Notes under the pieces: generated by a model | Database searches by the model: none | Told to the model about the DNA's origin: nothing | Seen by the model: the letters and a program-made list of their open reading frames with translations, nothing else | Shown here: positions 9,430 to 22,956 of the stretch, piece by piece | How the letters are laid out: the number at the start of each line of letters is the position of its first letter | Position numbering within the stretch: the stretch's first letter is position 1 | Program-made: the position numbers and the translations under genes | NCBI GenBank assembly: GCA_014058105.1 | Contig: JACGCM010002840.1 | Coordinates: forward strand, 896,240-960,239 | DNA length: 64,000 nt | DNA from: Kingdonia uniflora | Taxonomy: Eukaryota > Streptophyta > Magnoliopsida > Ranunculales > Circaeasteraceae | Reading direction: 5' to 3'

Positions 9430-12400
9430 GTCGTTTGAAAGGTTGGATCGGTTTATGAGTTTCTATTCGTCCGATAACACGTTAGGATAGATACCCAATG
9501 ACCCGGAATACTCCCGATTTTCGTTTTTGACCGTAACGGACGTCCCGCCCCTCCGCGGCCATATATCGCATTTCTGAGAAGTATTGCTACCGCCTAGTCA
9601 TTTGAGAGGTCGGATCGGTTTGTGAGTTTATATTCGTCCGACAACACGTTTGGATAGTTACCCAATTACTCGAATTACTCCCGGTTTCTGTTTTTGACCG
9701 GAACGGATGTCGCATCTCCCCGTGGCTTTGGATCGCATTTATGAGTAGCTTGGCTGCCGACTAGACGTTTGAGAGGTTGAACCAGCTTATGAGTTTCTAT
9801 TCGTCCGATAACACGTTAGGATAGATACCCAATTACTCGGAATTCTCTCGATTTGAGTTTCTGACCAGAACGGATGTCCCGCCCCACCGGGGCCTTACAT
9901 CACATTTCTGTGAAGTAAGGCTACCGCAAAGTCGTTTGAGAGGTCGGATCGGTTTGGGAGTTTCTAATCATCCGACAACACGTTTGGATAGTTACCCAAT
10001 TACTCGAAATACTCCCGGTTTTTATTTTTGACCAGCACGGATGTCCCATCAACCCGTGGCTTTTAATCGCATTTATGAGTAGCTTGTCTACCGACTAGTC
10101 GCTTGAGAGGTTGGATCGGTTTATGAGTTTCTATACGTCCGATAACACGTTAGGATAGATACTCAGTGACTCGGAATACTCCCGATTTTAGTTTTTGACC
10201 GGAACGGACGTCCCGCCCCTCCGAGGCCTTATATCACATTTCTGAGAAGTATGGCTACCGCCTAGTCCTTTGAGAGGTTTGATCGGTTTATGAGTTTCTA
10301 TTCGTCCGATAACATGTTTGAATAGTTACCCTATTACCCGAAATACTCCCGGTATCGGTTTTTGACCGGCACGGATGTCGCATTTTCCCGTGGCTTTTGA
10401 TCGTGTTAATGAGTAGATTGGCTACCGACTAGTCGTTTGAGAGGTTGAATCGGTTTATGAGTTTGTATTCGTCCGATAACACGTTAGGATAGATTCCCAA
10501 GGACTCGGAATAATCCCGATTACAGTTTTTGACTGGAACGGATGTCCCGCCCCTCCGAGGCCTTATATCGCATTTCTGAAAATTATGCCTCCCGACCAGT
10601 TGTGTGAGAGATCGGATCGATTTGTGAGTTTCTATTGGTCCGACAACACGCTTGGATAGATTCCCTATTACTCGAAATACACCTGGTTTTTGTTTTTGGC
10701 CGGCACGGATGTCGCATCTCCCCGTGGCTTTTGTTCGCATTTATGAGTTGCTTGGCTACCGAGTAGTGGTTTGTGAGAATGGATCGGTTTATGAGCTTCT
10801 ATTCGTCCGATATATCGTCAGGATAGATACGCAATGACTCGGAATACTACCGATTTGAGTTTTTGACCGGAACGGATGTCCCGCCGCTCCGAGGCTTTAG
10901 ATCGCATTGATGAGAAGCTTGGCTACCGTCTATTCGTTTGAGATGTTTTATCGGCTTTTAAATTTTTATTCCACCGACAACATGCTAGGATTGTTACCCA
11001 ATTACTCGAAATACTCCCGGTTTCTGCTTTTGACCGGCACGGATGTCGCATCTCCCCGTGGCTTTTGATCGGATTTATGAGTGGCTGGGCTACCGACTAA
11101 TCGTTTGAGAGGTTGGATCGGTTTATGAGTTTCTATTCGTCCGATAACACATTAGTATTGATACCTAATTACTCGGAATACTCCCGATTTGAGTTTTAGA
11201 CCGGAACGGATATCCCCCCCCCCCATGGCCTTATATCGCATTTCAGAGAAGTATGCCTCCCGACTACTCGTTTGTGAGGTCGGATCAGTTTGTGAGTTTC
11301 AATTCGTCAGACAACGCATTTGGATAGTTACCCAATTACTCGAAATACTCCCGGTTTTAGTTTTTGACCGGCTCGGATGTCGCATCTCCCCGTGGTTTTG
11401 TTCGTATTTATGAGTTTCTTGGCTACCGACTAGTCGTTTGAGAGAATGGATCGGTTTATGAGCTTCTATTAGTCCGATATAACGTTAGGATAGATAACCA
11501 ATGACTCGGAATACTCCCGATCTGAGTTTTTGGCCAGAACGGATGTCCCACCGCTCCGATGCTTTAGATCGCATTGATGAGAATCTTGGCTACCGTCAAG
11601 TCGTTTAAGATGCTTGATCGGTTTATAAATTTTTATTTGTCCGACAACATGCAAGGATTATTACCCAATGACTCGGAATACTCCCGGTTTCAGTTTTTGT
11701 CCTGCACGGATGTCGCAACTCTCCGTGGCTTTTGATCGCATTTATGAGTAGCTTGGCTACCGACTAGTCGTTTGAGAGTTTGGATACGTTTATGAGTTTC
11801 TATTCGTCCGATAACACGTTAGTATAGATTCCCAATTTCTCATAATACTCTCGATTTGAGTTTTTAACCGGAACGGATGTCCCGCCCCTCCGAGGCCTTA
11901 CATCAAATTTCTGAGAAGTATGGCTACCGCCTAGTCGCTGGAGAGGTCGGATCGGTTTGGGAGTTTCTAATCGTCCGACAACACGTTTGGATAGTTACCC
12001 AATTACTCGAAATACTCCCTGTTTTTGTTTTTGACCGGCACGGATGTCGTATCTCCCTGTTGCTTTTAATCGCATTTATGAGTATCTTGGCTACCGACTA
12101 GTCGTTTGAGTGGTAGGATCGGTTTATGAGTTTCTATTCGTCCGATAACACGTTAGGATAGATACTCAGTGACTCGGAATACTCCCGATTTTAGTTTTTG
12201 ACCGGAACGGACGTCCCGCCCCTCCGAGGCCATATATCGCATTTCTGAAATGTATGCCTCCCGACTTGTCGTTTGAGAGGTCGGATCAGTTTGAGAGTTT
12301 CTATTCGTCCGACAACACGTTTGGATAGTTACCCAATTACTCTAAATACACCCAGTTTTTGTTTTTGACCGGCACGAATGTCGCATCTACCCGTGGCTTT

Positions 12401-12450
12401 TGATCTCGTTTATGAGTTGCTTGGCTACCAACTAGCCGCTTGGGAGATTG
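9430..12450. repeat. Satellite, mostly B-A with some D-C
   Basis: Continuous monomers of all four subfamilies. B-A dimers dominate 9.4-10.85 kb and D-C pairs occur near 10.75-11.1 kb and 11.4-11.75 kb. The B-A stretch near 10.43-10.74 kb resembles 53.3-53.6 and 59.76-60.07 kb. No unique sequence or gene. Confidence 0.8.
11214..11224 (+). repeat. Poly-C tract, 11 C
   Basis: C run in a B unit at the usual hotspot, followed by atggcc in place of gaggcc. Confidence 0.88.
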
Positions 12451-15115
12451 GATCGGCTTATGAATTTCTATTCCACCGGTATAACGTTGGGATAGCTACC
12501 CAATGACTTGGAATACTCCCGGTTTCACTTTTTGACCGGCACGGATGTCACAACTCTCCGTGGTTTTTGATCGCATTTATGAGTATCTTGGCTGCTGACT
12601 AGTCGTTTGAGAGGCTGGACCGGCTTATTAGTTTCTATTCGTCCGATAATACGTTAGGATAGATACCTAATTACTCGAAATACTCTCGATTTGAGTTATT
12701 GACCAGAACGGATGTCCCCCCCCCCCCCCCCCCCCCCGAGGCCTTATATCACATTTCTGAGAAGTATGGCCACCGCCTAGTCGTTTGAGAGATCGGATCG
12801 GTTTGTGAGTTTCTATTCGTCCAACAACACGTTTGGATAGTTACCCAATTACTCGAAATACTCCCGGTTTCTATTTTTTACCGGCACGGATGTATCATCT
12901 CCCCGTGGTTTTTGATCGCATTTATGAGTAGCTTGGCAACCGACTAGCCGTTTGAGAGTCTGGATCGGTTTATGAGTTTCTATTCGTCCGATTACACGTT
13001 AGGATAGATTCCCAATGACTCAGAATACTCTCGATTTAAGTTTTAGGCCGGAACGGATGTCCCGCCCCTACGAGGCCTTATATCGCATTTCTGAAAAGTA
13101 TGCCTCCCGACTAGTCGTTTGAGAGGTTGGATCGGTTTGTGAGTTTCTATTGATCCGACAACACACTTGAATAGTTACCCAATTACTCGAAATACTTCCG
13201 GTTTTATTTTTTGACCGGCACGGATGTCGTATCTCCCCGCGGCTTTTGTTCGCATTTATGAGTTGCTTGGCTACCGGGTAGTCGTTTGAGAGATTGGATC
13301 GGTTTTTGAGTATCTATTCCTCCGATAACACGATAGGATAGATTCCCAATGACTCAGAATTCTCTCGATTAGAGTTTATGACCGGAACGGATGTCCCGCC
13401 CCTACGGGGTCTTTTATCGCATTTCTGAAAAGTATGCCTCCCGACTAGTCGTTTGAGAGGTCGGATCGGTTTGTGAGTTTCTAATGATCCGACAACTCGT
13501 TTGGATAGTTACCCATTTACTCGAAATACTCGCGGTTTTTGTTTTTGACCGGCACGGATGTCGCATCTCCCCGTGGCTTTTGGTCGCATTTATGTGTTGC
13601 TTGGCAACCAACTAGTCGTTTGATAGATTGGATCGGCTTATGAGATTCTATTCGTCCGATATAACATTAGGATAGATACCCAATGACTCGGAATACTCCC
13701 GGTTTGAGTTTTTGACCGGAACGGATGTCCCGCCCCTCCGTGGCCTTATATCACATTTCTGAAAATATGCCTCCCGACTAGTCGCTTGAGAGTTCGGATC
13801 GGTTTGTGAGTTTCCATTCGTCCGACAACGTGTTTGGATAGTTACCCAATTTCTCGAAATACACCCGGTTTTTGATTTTGACCGGCACGGATATCGCATC
13901 TCCCCGTGGCTTTTGGTAGCATTTATGTTTTGCTTGGCTACCAACTAGTCGTTTGATAGATTGGATCGCCTTATGAGATTCTATTCGTCCGATATAACGT
14001 AAGGATAGATACCCAATGACTCGGAATACTCCCGATTTGAGTTTTTGACCAGAACGGATGGCCCGCCCCTCCGAGGCCTTATATCGCATTTATGAAAAGT
14101 ATGCCTCCCGACTAGTCGCTTGATAGTTCGGATCGGTTTGTGAGTTTCCATTCGTCCGAAAACACGTTTGGATAGTTACCCAATTACTCGAAATACACCC
14201 GGTTTTTGTTTTTGACCGGCACGGATGTCTCATCTTCCCGCGGCTTTTGGACGCATTTATGTGTTGCTTGGCTACCAACTTGTCGTTTGAGAGATTGGAT
14301 CGGTTTTTGAGTATCTATTCCTCCTATATAACGTTAGGATAGATACTCAATGACTCGGAATACTCCCGATTTGAGTTTTCGACCGGAACGGCTGTCCCGG
14401 CCCTCCGTGGCCTTATATCGCATTTCTGAAAAAGTATGCCTCCCGACTAGTCGCTTGAGAGTTCAGATCGCTTTGCGAGCATCCATTCGTCGGACAACAC
14501 GTTTTGATAGTTACCCAATTACTCGAAATAATCCCGGTTTTTGTTTTTGACCGGCACGGATGTCGCATCTCCTCGTTGCTTTTGTTCACATTTATGAGTT
14601 GCTTGGCTACCGGCTAGCCGTTTGAGTGATTGGATCGGTTTTTAAGTATCTATTCCTCCGATATAACGTTAGGATAGATACCCAAAGACTCGGAATACTC
14701 TCGATTTGAGTTTTTGACCGGAACGGATGTCCCGCCGCTCCGAGATTCTAGATCGCATTGATGAGAAGCTTGGCTACCGTCCAGTCATTTGAGATGTTTG
14801 ATCGGTTTATAAATTTTTATGAGTTGACAACATGCTAGGATTGTTACCCAATGACTCGGAATAATCACGGTTTTATTTTTGACCGGCACGGATGTCGCAA
14901 TTCTCCGTGGTTTTTGATCGCATTTATGAGTTGCTTGGCTACCGGCTAGTCGTTTGAGAGATTGGATTGGTTTATAAGTTTCTATTCCTCCGATATAACG
15001 TTAGCATAGATACCCAATGACTCGGAATACTCCCGATTTGAGTTTTTGACCGGAAAGGATGTCCCGTCGCTCCGAGGCTTTAGATCGCATTGATGAGATG
15101 CTTGGCTATCGTCCT
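12451..15115. repeat. Satellite with E/A-rich stretch
   Basis: Begins with a stretch parallel to 6.15-7.05 kb (ctggacc B unit at 12602 against 6308, offset 6294). From about 13.3 to 14.6 kb it is rich in E and A units sharing the gtcgcttga boundary. Around 14820 the C unit has a local change (atgagttgacaacatg). No gene. Confidence 0.8.
12716..12737 (+). repeat. Poly-C tract, 22 C
   Basis: Second-longest C run in the window, in the ctggacc-type B unit starting 12602, beginning 114 bp into the unit exactly as at 6422. Confidence 0.9.
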
Positions 15116-16990
15116 GTCGTTTGAGATGTTTGATCGGTTTATAAATTTTTATTCGTCCGACAACATGCTAGGATTGTTACCTAATAACTCGGAATACTCC
15201 CGGTTTCACTTTTTGACCTGCACGGATGTCGCAACTCTCCGTTGCTTTTGATCGCATTTATGAGTAGCTTTGCTACCGACTAGTCGTTTGAAAGGTTCGA
15301 TCAGTTTTTGAGTATCTATTACTCCGATATAACGTTAGGATAGATACACAATGACTCGGAATACTTCCGATTTGAGTTTTTTACCGGAATGGATGTCCCG
15401 CCACCCCGAGGCTTTAGATCGCATTGATGAGAAGCTTTGCTTCCGTCTAGTCGTTTGAGATGTTTGATCGGTTTATAAATTTTTATTCGTCCGACAACAT
15501 GCTTGGATTGATACCCAATGACTCGGAATACTCCCGGTTTCACTTTTTGACCGGCACGGATGTTGCAACTCTCCAGGGTTTTTGATCGCATTTATGAGTA
15601 GCTTGGCTACCGATTAATCGTTTGAGAAGCTGGATCGGTTTATGAGCTTCTATTCGTCCGATAACACGTTAGGATAGATACCGAATAACTCGGAATACTC
15701 TCGTTTTGAGTTTTTTACCGGAACGGATATCCCGCCCCTCCGAGGCCTTACATCACATTTCTGTGAATTATGGCTACCGCCTAGTCGTTTGTGAGCTGGG
15801 ATCGGTTTTTGAGTTTCTAATCGTCCGAGAACTCGTTTGGATAGTTACCCAATTACTCGAAATACCCCCGGTTTTTGTTGTTGACCGGCACGGATGTCGC
15901 ATCTCCCCGTGGCTTTTGTTCGCATTTATGAGTTGCTTGGCTACCAACTAGTCGTTTGAGAGGTTGTATACGTTTATGTGTTTCTATTCGTCCGATAATA
16001 CGTTAGGAAAGATACCCAATTACTCAGAATACTCTCGATCTGAGTTTTTGACCGGAACGGATGTCCCGCCCCTCCGAGGCCTTACATCACAATTCTGAGA
16101 AGTATGGCTACCGCCTAGTCGTTTGAGAGGTCGGATCTTTTTGTTAGTTTCTATACGTCCGACACACGTTTGGATAGTTACCCAATTACTCGAAATACTC
16201 CCGGTTACTTTTTTTTACCGGCACGGATCTCGCATCTCCCCGTGGCTTTTTAACGCATTTATGAGTTGCTTGGCTAACGACTAGTCGTTTGAGATGTTGG
16301 ATCTTTTGGTGAGTTTGTATTCGCCCGATAACACGTTAGAATAGATACCCAATTACTCGGAATACTCCCGATTTGAGTTTTTGACCGGAACGGCTGTCCC
16401 GCCCCCCCGAGGCCTTATATCGCATTTCAGTAAAGTATGCTTCCTGACTAGTCGCTTGAGAGGTCGGATCGGTTTGAGGGTTCCTATTGGTCCGACAACA
16501 CGTTTGGATATTTAACCAATTACTCGAAATACCCACAGTTTTTATTTTTTACCGGCACGGATGTCGCATCTCCCCGTGGCTTTTGTTTTCATTTATGAGT
16601 TGCTTGGCTACCGGCTAGTCGTTTGAGAGATTCGATCGGTTTATGAGTTTCTATTCCTCTGATATAACGCTAGCATAGATACCCAATGACTCGGAATACT
16701 CCCGATTTGAGTTTTTGACCGGAACCGATGTCCCGCCCCTCCGAGGGCTTATATAGCATTTCAGGAAAGTATGCCCCCCGACTAGTCGCTTGAGAGTTCG
16801 GATTCGTTTGTGAGATTCTATTCGTCCGACAACACGTTTGGATAGTTACCCAATTACTCGAAATACACCCGGTTTTTGTTTTTGACCGGCATGGATGTCG
16901 CATCTCCCCGTGGCTTTTGGTCGCATTTATGAGTTGCTCGGCTACCAACTAGTCGTTTGAGAGATGGATCGGTTTATGAGTTTCAATTCG
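15116..16990. repeat. Mosaic block related to 0.5-2 kb, 4.5-4.8 kb and 20.3-22.3 kb
   Basis: C start 15450 pairs with 649 and 20981; B start 16284 pairs with 1480 (offset 14804) and 21816 (offset 5532). Upstream, C at 15116 pairs with 20312 (offset 5196), so the offset changes by 335 bp between them, one dimer missing here. Near 16720 the match jumps to the 4.5-4.8 kb type (A start 16784 against 4613), marking a second recombination junction. Confidence 0.78.
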
Positions 16991-18117
16991 TCCGATATAA
17001 CGTTAGGATAGATACCCAATGACTCGGAATACTCTCGATTTGAGTTTTTGACCAGAACGGATGTCCCGCCGCTCCGAGGCTCTGGATCGCATTGATGAGA
17101 AGCTTGGCTACCATCTAGTAGTTTGAGATGTTTGATCGGTTTATAAATTTTTATTCCTCCGGCAGCATGCTAAGATTGTTACCCAATGACTCTGAATTCT
17201 CCCGGTTTCACTTTTTGACCGCCACGGATCTCGCAACTCTCCGTTGTTTTTGATCGTATTTATGTGTAGCTTGGCTGCCGACTAGTCGCTTGAGAGGTTG
17301 GATCGGCTTATGAGTTTCTATTCATCCGATAAAACGTTAGGATAGATACCCAATTACTCGGAATACTCTCGATTTGAGTTTTTGACCGGAACGGATGTCC
17401 CGCCCCCCCCGAGGCCTTATATCACATTTCTGAGAATTATGGCCACAGCCTATTCGTTTGAGAGGTCGGATCGGTTCGTGAGTTTCTATTTTTCTGACAA
17501 AACGTTTGGATAGTTACCCAATTACTCGAAATACCCCCGATTTCTGGTTTTGACCGGCACGGATGTAGCATCTCCCCGTGGCTTTTGGTCGCATTTATGG
17601 GTAGCTTGGCTACCGACTAGTCGTTTGAGAGGTTGGATCGGTTTATGAGTTTCTATTCCTCCGATAACACGTTAGGATAGATTCCCAATGATTCTGAATA
17701 CACCCGGTTTCTGTTTTTTACCGGCACTGATGTCGAATCTCCCCGTGTTTTTGATCGCATTTATGAGTGGCTTGGCTACCGTCTAGTCGTTTGAGAGGTT
17801 GGATCGGTTTATGAGGTTCTATTCGTCCGATAACACGTTAGGATAGATTCCCAATGACTCAGAATACTCTCGATTTGAGTTTTTGACCGGAATGGATGTC
17901 CCGCCCCTCCGAGGCCTTATATCGCATTTCTAAAAAGTATGCCTCCCGAATAATCGTTTGAGAGGTCGGATTTGTTTGAGTTTCTATTGGTCCGACAACA
18001 CGTTTGGATATTTACCCAATTACTCGAAATACTCACGGTATTTATTTTTGACCGGCACGGATGTCGCATCTCCCCGTAGCTTTTGTTCGCATTTATGAGT
18101 TGCTTGGCTACCGGCTA
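16991..18117. repeat. Satellite, D-C-B-A and B/A chimera
   Basis: C unit at 17118 with rare boundary gtagtttgag, then B with cgataaaacg (17327) and an 8 C run at 17403-17410. Near 17690 a unit changes from B-like (ccaatgattctgaata) to A-like (cacccggtttctg), a chimeric monomer. No gene. Confidence 0.8.
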
Positions 18118-18242
18118 GTCGTTTGAGAGATTTGATCGGTTTATAAGTTTCTATTTCTCCCGATTTGTGTTTTTGACCTGAACGGATGTCCCGCCGCTCC
18201 GAGGCTTTAGATCGCATTGATGAGATGCTTGGCTACCGTCCA
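18118..18242 (+). repeat. D monomer with 42 bp deletion, copy 1
   Basis: 125 bp unit. The segment normally holding cctccgatataacg through ggaata is missing, so gtttctattt runs into ctcccgattt. It shares the derived gacctgaacgg with the unit at 18743. Confidence 0.86.
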
Positions 18243-18742
18243 GTCGTTGAGATATTTGATCGGTTTATAAATTTTTATTTGTCTGACAACATGCAAGGAT
18301 TGTTACCCAATGACTCGGAATAATCCCGGTTTCACTTTTTGACGGGCACGGATGTCGCATCTTCCTGTGGCTTTTGATCGAATTTATGAGTAGCTTGGCT
18401 ACCGACTAGTCGTTTGAGATGTTGGATAGTTTTATGAGTTTTTATTCGCCCAATAACACGTTAGGATAGATACCCAATTACTCGGGTTACTCCCGATTTG
18501 AGTTTTTGACCAGAACGGCTGTCCAACCCCTCCGAGGCCTTATATCGCATTTCAGAAAAGTATGCCTCCCGACTAGTCGTTTGATAGGTCGGATCGGTTT
18601 TCGAGTTTCTAATGGTCCGACAACACGTTTGGATAGTTACCCAATTACTCGAAATACTCAAGGTTTTTATTTTAGACCGGTACGGATGTCGAATCTCCCC
18701 GTTGCTTTTGTTCGCATTTATGAGTTGCTTGGCTACCGGCTA

Positions 18743-18867
18743 GTCGTTTGACAGATTTGATCGGTTTATGAGTTTCTATTTTTCCCGATTTGAGTTTTTG
18801 ACCTGAACGGATGTCCCGCCGCTCCGAGGCTTTAGATCGCATTGATGAGAAGCTTGGCTACCGTCCA
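18743..18867 (+). repeat. D monomer with 42 bp deletion, copy 2
   Basis: 125 bp unit with the same deletion and the same gacctgaacgg change as 18118-18242. The two starts are 625 bp apart, a tetramer minus the deletion and one base. Flanking B units differ clearly, so only the D-C part looks recently copied. Confidence 0.86.
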
Positions 18868-20689
18868 GTCGTTTGAGATATTTGATCAGTTTACAAATGT
18901 TTAATCGTCTGACAACATGCTAGGATGGTTACCCAATGACTCGGAATAATCCCGGTTTCACTTTTTAACCGGCACGGAGGTCGCAACTCTCCGTGGATTT
19001 TGATCGCATTTATGAGTAGCTTGGCTACCGATTAGTCGTTTGAGAAGTTGGATCGGATTATGAGCTTTTATTCATCCGATGACACGTTAGGATAGATACC
19101 GAATTACTCGGAATACTCTCGTTTTGAGTTTCTGACCGGGACGGATGTCCCGCCCCTCCGAGGCCTTACCTCACATTTCTGAGAAGTATGGCTACCGCCT
19201 AATCGTTTGAGGGGTCGGATCGGTTTGTGAGTTTCTAATCGTCCGACAACTCGTTTGGATAGTTACCCAATTACTCGAAATACCCCCGGTTTTTGTTTTT
19301 GACCGGCACGGATGTCGCATCTTCCCGCGGCTTTTGTTCGCATTTATGAGTTGCTTGGCTACCGAATAGTCGTTTGAGAGGTTGGATACGTTTATGAGTT
19401 TCTATTCGTCTGATAACACGTTAGGAAAGATACCCAATTACTCATAATACTCTAGATTTGAGTTTTTGACCGGAACAGATGTCCCGCCCCTCCGAGGCCT
19501 TATATCGCATTTCTGAGAAGTATGGCTACCGCCTAGTCGTTTGAGAGGTCGGATCTTTTTGTTTGTTTCTATACGTCCGACACACGGATGTCCCGCCCCT
19601 CCGAGGCCTTATATCACATTTCTGAGAAGTATGGCTACCGCCTAGTCGTTTGAGAGGTCGGATCTTTTTGTTAGTTTCTATACGTCCGACACACGTTTGG
19701 ATAGTTACCCAATTACTCGAAATACTCCCGGTTTCTATTTTTAACCGCCACGGATGTCGTATCTCCCCGTGGCTTTTTAAAGCATTTATGAGTAGCTTGG
19801 CTACCTAGTAGTCGTTTGAGATGTTGGATCATTATATGAGTTTGTATTCGCACGATAACACGTTAGGATAGATACCCAATTACTCGGAATACTCCCGATT
19901 TGAGTTTTTGACCGGAACGTCTGTCCCGCCCCTCCGAGGCCTTATATCGCATTTCAGAAAAGTATGCCTCCCGACTAGTCGTTTGAGAGGTCGTATCGGT
20001 TTGTGAGTTTCTATTGGTCCGACAACACGTTTGGATAGTTAACCAATTACTCGAAATTCTCACGGTTTTTATTTTTGACCGGCACGGATGTCGCAACTCT
20101 CCGTGGTTTTTGATCGCATTTATGAGTTGCTTGGCTACCGGCTAGCCGTTTGAGAGATTGGATCGGTTTATAAGTTTCTATTCCCCCGATATAACGTTAG
20201 CATAGATACCCAATGACTCGGAATACTCCCGATTTGACTTTTTGACAAGAACGGATGTCCCGCCGCTCCGAGGCTTTAGATCGTATTGATGAGATGCTTG
20301 GCTACCGTCCTGTCGTTTGAGATCTTTGATCGGATTATAAATTTTTATTCGTCCGACAACATGCTAGGATTGTTACCCAATAGCTCGGAATACTCCCGGT
20401 TTCACTTTTTGACCTGCACGGATGTCGCAACTCTCCGTTGCTTTTGATCGCATTTATGAGTAGCTTGCTACCGACTAGTCGTTTGAGAGGTTCGATCAGT
20501 TTTTGAGTATCTATTCCTCCGATATAACGTTAGGATAGATACCAAATGACTCAGAAATACTCCCGATTTGAGGTTTTGACAGGAACAGATATCCCGCCCC
20601 CCCGAGGCCTTATATCGCTTTTCTGAAAAGTATGCCTCCCGACTAGTTGCTTGAGAATTCTGATCGGTTTGTGAGTTTCAATTTGACCG
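18868..20689. repeat. Satellite C-B-A-B stretch up to 20.69 kb
   Basis: Intact C (18868), B (19035) and A units, then B/A' units. Contains the 109 bp chimeric unit at 19536. From about 20.1 kb it parallels 14.95-15.3 kb (C at 20312 against 15116). No gene. Confidence 0.8.
19536..19644 (+). repeat. Short A'/B chimeric monomer (109 bp) with local duplication
   Basis: Starts as A' (tttttgtttgtttctatac), then after cgacacacgg jumps into a B 3' end (atgtcccgcccctccgagg). As a result the B tail plus A' head is present twice in direct orientation, 109 bp apart. Consistent with a single unequal exchange or slippage. Confidence 0.85.
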
Positions 20690-20980
20690 ACAACACGTTT
20701 GGATAGTTACCAAATTACTCGAAAAACACCCGGTTTTTCTTTTTGACCGGCACGGATGTCGCATCTCCCCGTGGCTTTTGGTCGTATTTATGAGTTGCTT
20801 GACTATCAACTTGTCGTTTGAGAGATTGGATCGATTTATGAGTTTCTATTCGTCCGATATTACGTTAGGATGGATACACAATGACTCGGAATACTTCCGA
20901 TTTGAGTTTTTTTACCGGAATGGATGTCCCGCCACCCCGAGGCTTTAGATCGCATTGATGAGAAGCTTTGCTACCGTCTA

Positions 20981-22316
20981 GTCGTTTGTGATGTTTGATC
21001 GGTTTATAAATTTTTATTCGTCCGACAACATGCTTGGATTGATACCCAATGACTCGGAATACTCCCGGTTTCACTTTTTGACCGGCACGGATGTTGCAAC
21101 TCCCCGGGGTTTTTGATCGCATTTATGAGTAGCCTGGCTGCCAATTAGTCGTTTGAGAAGTTTGATCGGTTTATGAGCTTCTATTCGTCCGATAGCACGT
21201 TAGGATAGATACCGAATTACTCGGAATACTCTCGTTTTGAGTTTTTTTACCGGAACGGATGTCCTGCCCCTCCGAGGCCTTACATCACATTTCTGAGAAG
21301 TATGGCTACCGCCTAGTCGTTTGAGAGGTCGGATCGGCTTGTGAGTTTCTAATCGTCCGACAACTCGTTTGGATAGTTACCCAATTACTCGAAATACCCC
21401 CGGTTTTTGTTCTTGAACGGCACGGATGTCGCATCTCCCCGTGGCTTTTGTTCGCATTTATGAGTTGCTTGGCTACCAACTAGACGTTTGAGAGGTTGGA
21501 TACGTTTATACGTTTCTATTCGCCCGATAACACGATTGGAACGATACCCAATTACTCAGAATACTCTCGATTTGAGTTTTTTACCGGAAATGATGTCCCG
21601 CCCCTCCGAAGCCTTACATAACATTTCTGAGAAGTATGGCTACCGCCTAGTCGTTTGAGAGGTCGGATCTTTTTGTTAGTTTCTATACGTCCGACACACG
21701 TTTGGATAGTTTCCCAATTACTCGAAATACTCCCGGTTTCTATTTTTTACCGGCACGGATGTCGCATCTCCCCACGGATTTTTAACGCATTTATGAGTAG
21801 CTTGGCTACCGACAAGTCGTTAGAGATGCTGGATTGCTTTGTGAGTTTGTATTCGCCCGATAACACGTTAGAATAGATACCCAATTACTCGGAATACTCC
21901 CGATTTGAGTTTTTGACCGGAACGGCTGTCCCGCCCCTCGGTGGCCTTATATCGCATTTCAGAAAAGTATGCCACCTGACTAGTCGCTTGAGAGGTCGGA
22001 TCGGTTTGTAAGTTCCTATTGGTCCGACAACACGTTTGGATAGTTAACCAATTACTCGAAATACTCACGGTTTTTATTTTTTACCGGCACGGATGTCGCA
22101 TCTCCCCGTGGCTTTTGTTTTCATTTATGAGTTGCTTGGCTACCGGCTAGTCGTTTGAGAGATTGGATCGGTATATGAGTTTCTATTCCTCCGATATAAC
22201 GTTAGCATAGATACCCAATGACTCGGAATACTCCCGATTTGAGTTTTTAACCGGAAAGGATGTCCCGTCGCTCCGAGGCATTAGATCGCATTGATGAGAT
22301 GCTTGGCTACCGTCCT
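20981..22316. repeat. Octamer higher-order repeat, exact 1336 bp copy
   Basis: C start 20981 to next C start 22317 is exactly 8 x 167 bp, with the same unit order as 649-1979. The best length standard for the octamer. Confidence 0.85.
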
Positions 22317-22818
22317 GTCGTTTGAGATGTTTGATCGGTTTATAAATTTTTATTCGTCCGACAACATGCTAGGATTGTTAGCCAATGACTCGGAATACTC
22401 CCAGTTTCACTTTTTGACATGCACGGATGTCGCAACTCTCAGTTGCTTTTGATCGCATTTATGAGTAGCTTGGCTACCGACTAGTCGTTTGAGAGGTTGG
22501 ATCGGTTTTAGAGTATCTATTCCTCCGATATAACATTAGGATATATACCCAATGACTCAGAAATACTCCCGATTTGAGTTTTTGACCGGAACGGCTGTCC
22601 CGCCCCTCCGAGGCCTTATATCGCATTTTTGAAAAGTATGCCTCCCGACTAGTCGCTTGAAAGTTCGGATCAGTTTGTGAGTTTCCATTCGTCCGATAAC
22701 ACATTAGGATTGATACCCAATGACTCGAAATACTCCCGTTTTGAGTTTTTGACCGAAACGGATGTCCCGCCCCTCCGAGGCCTTATATCGCATTTCTGAA
22801 AAGTTTGCCTCCCGACTA

Positions 22819-22956
22819 GTCGCTTGAGAGTTCGACAACACGTTTGGATAGTTACCCAATTACTCGAAATACACCCGGCTTTAATTTTAACCGGCACGGA
22901 TGTCGCATCTCCCCGTGGCTTTCGGTCGTATTTATGAGTTGTTTGATTGCCAACTA
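22819..22956 (+). repeat. Truncated A monomer (138 bp)
   Basis: A unit lacking about 28 bp after the boundary: gcttgagagttcgacaacac instead of the usual ggatcggtttgtgag segment in between. Confidence 0.86.
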
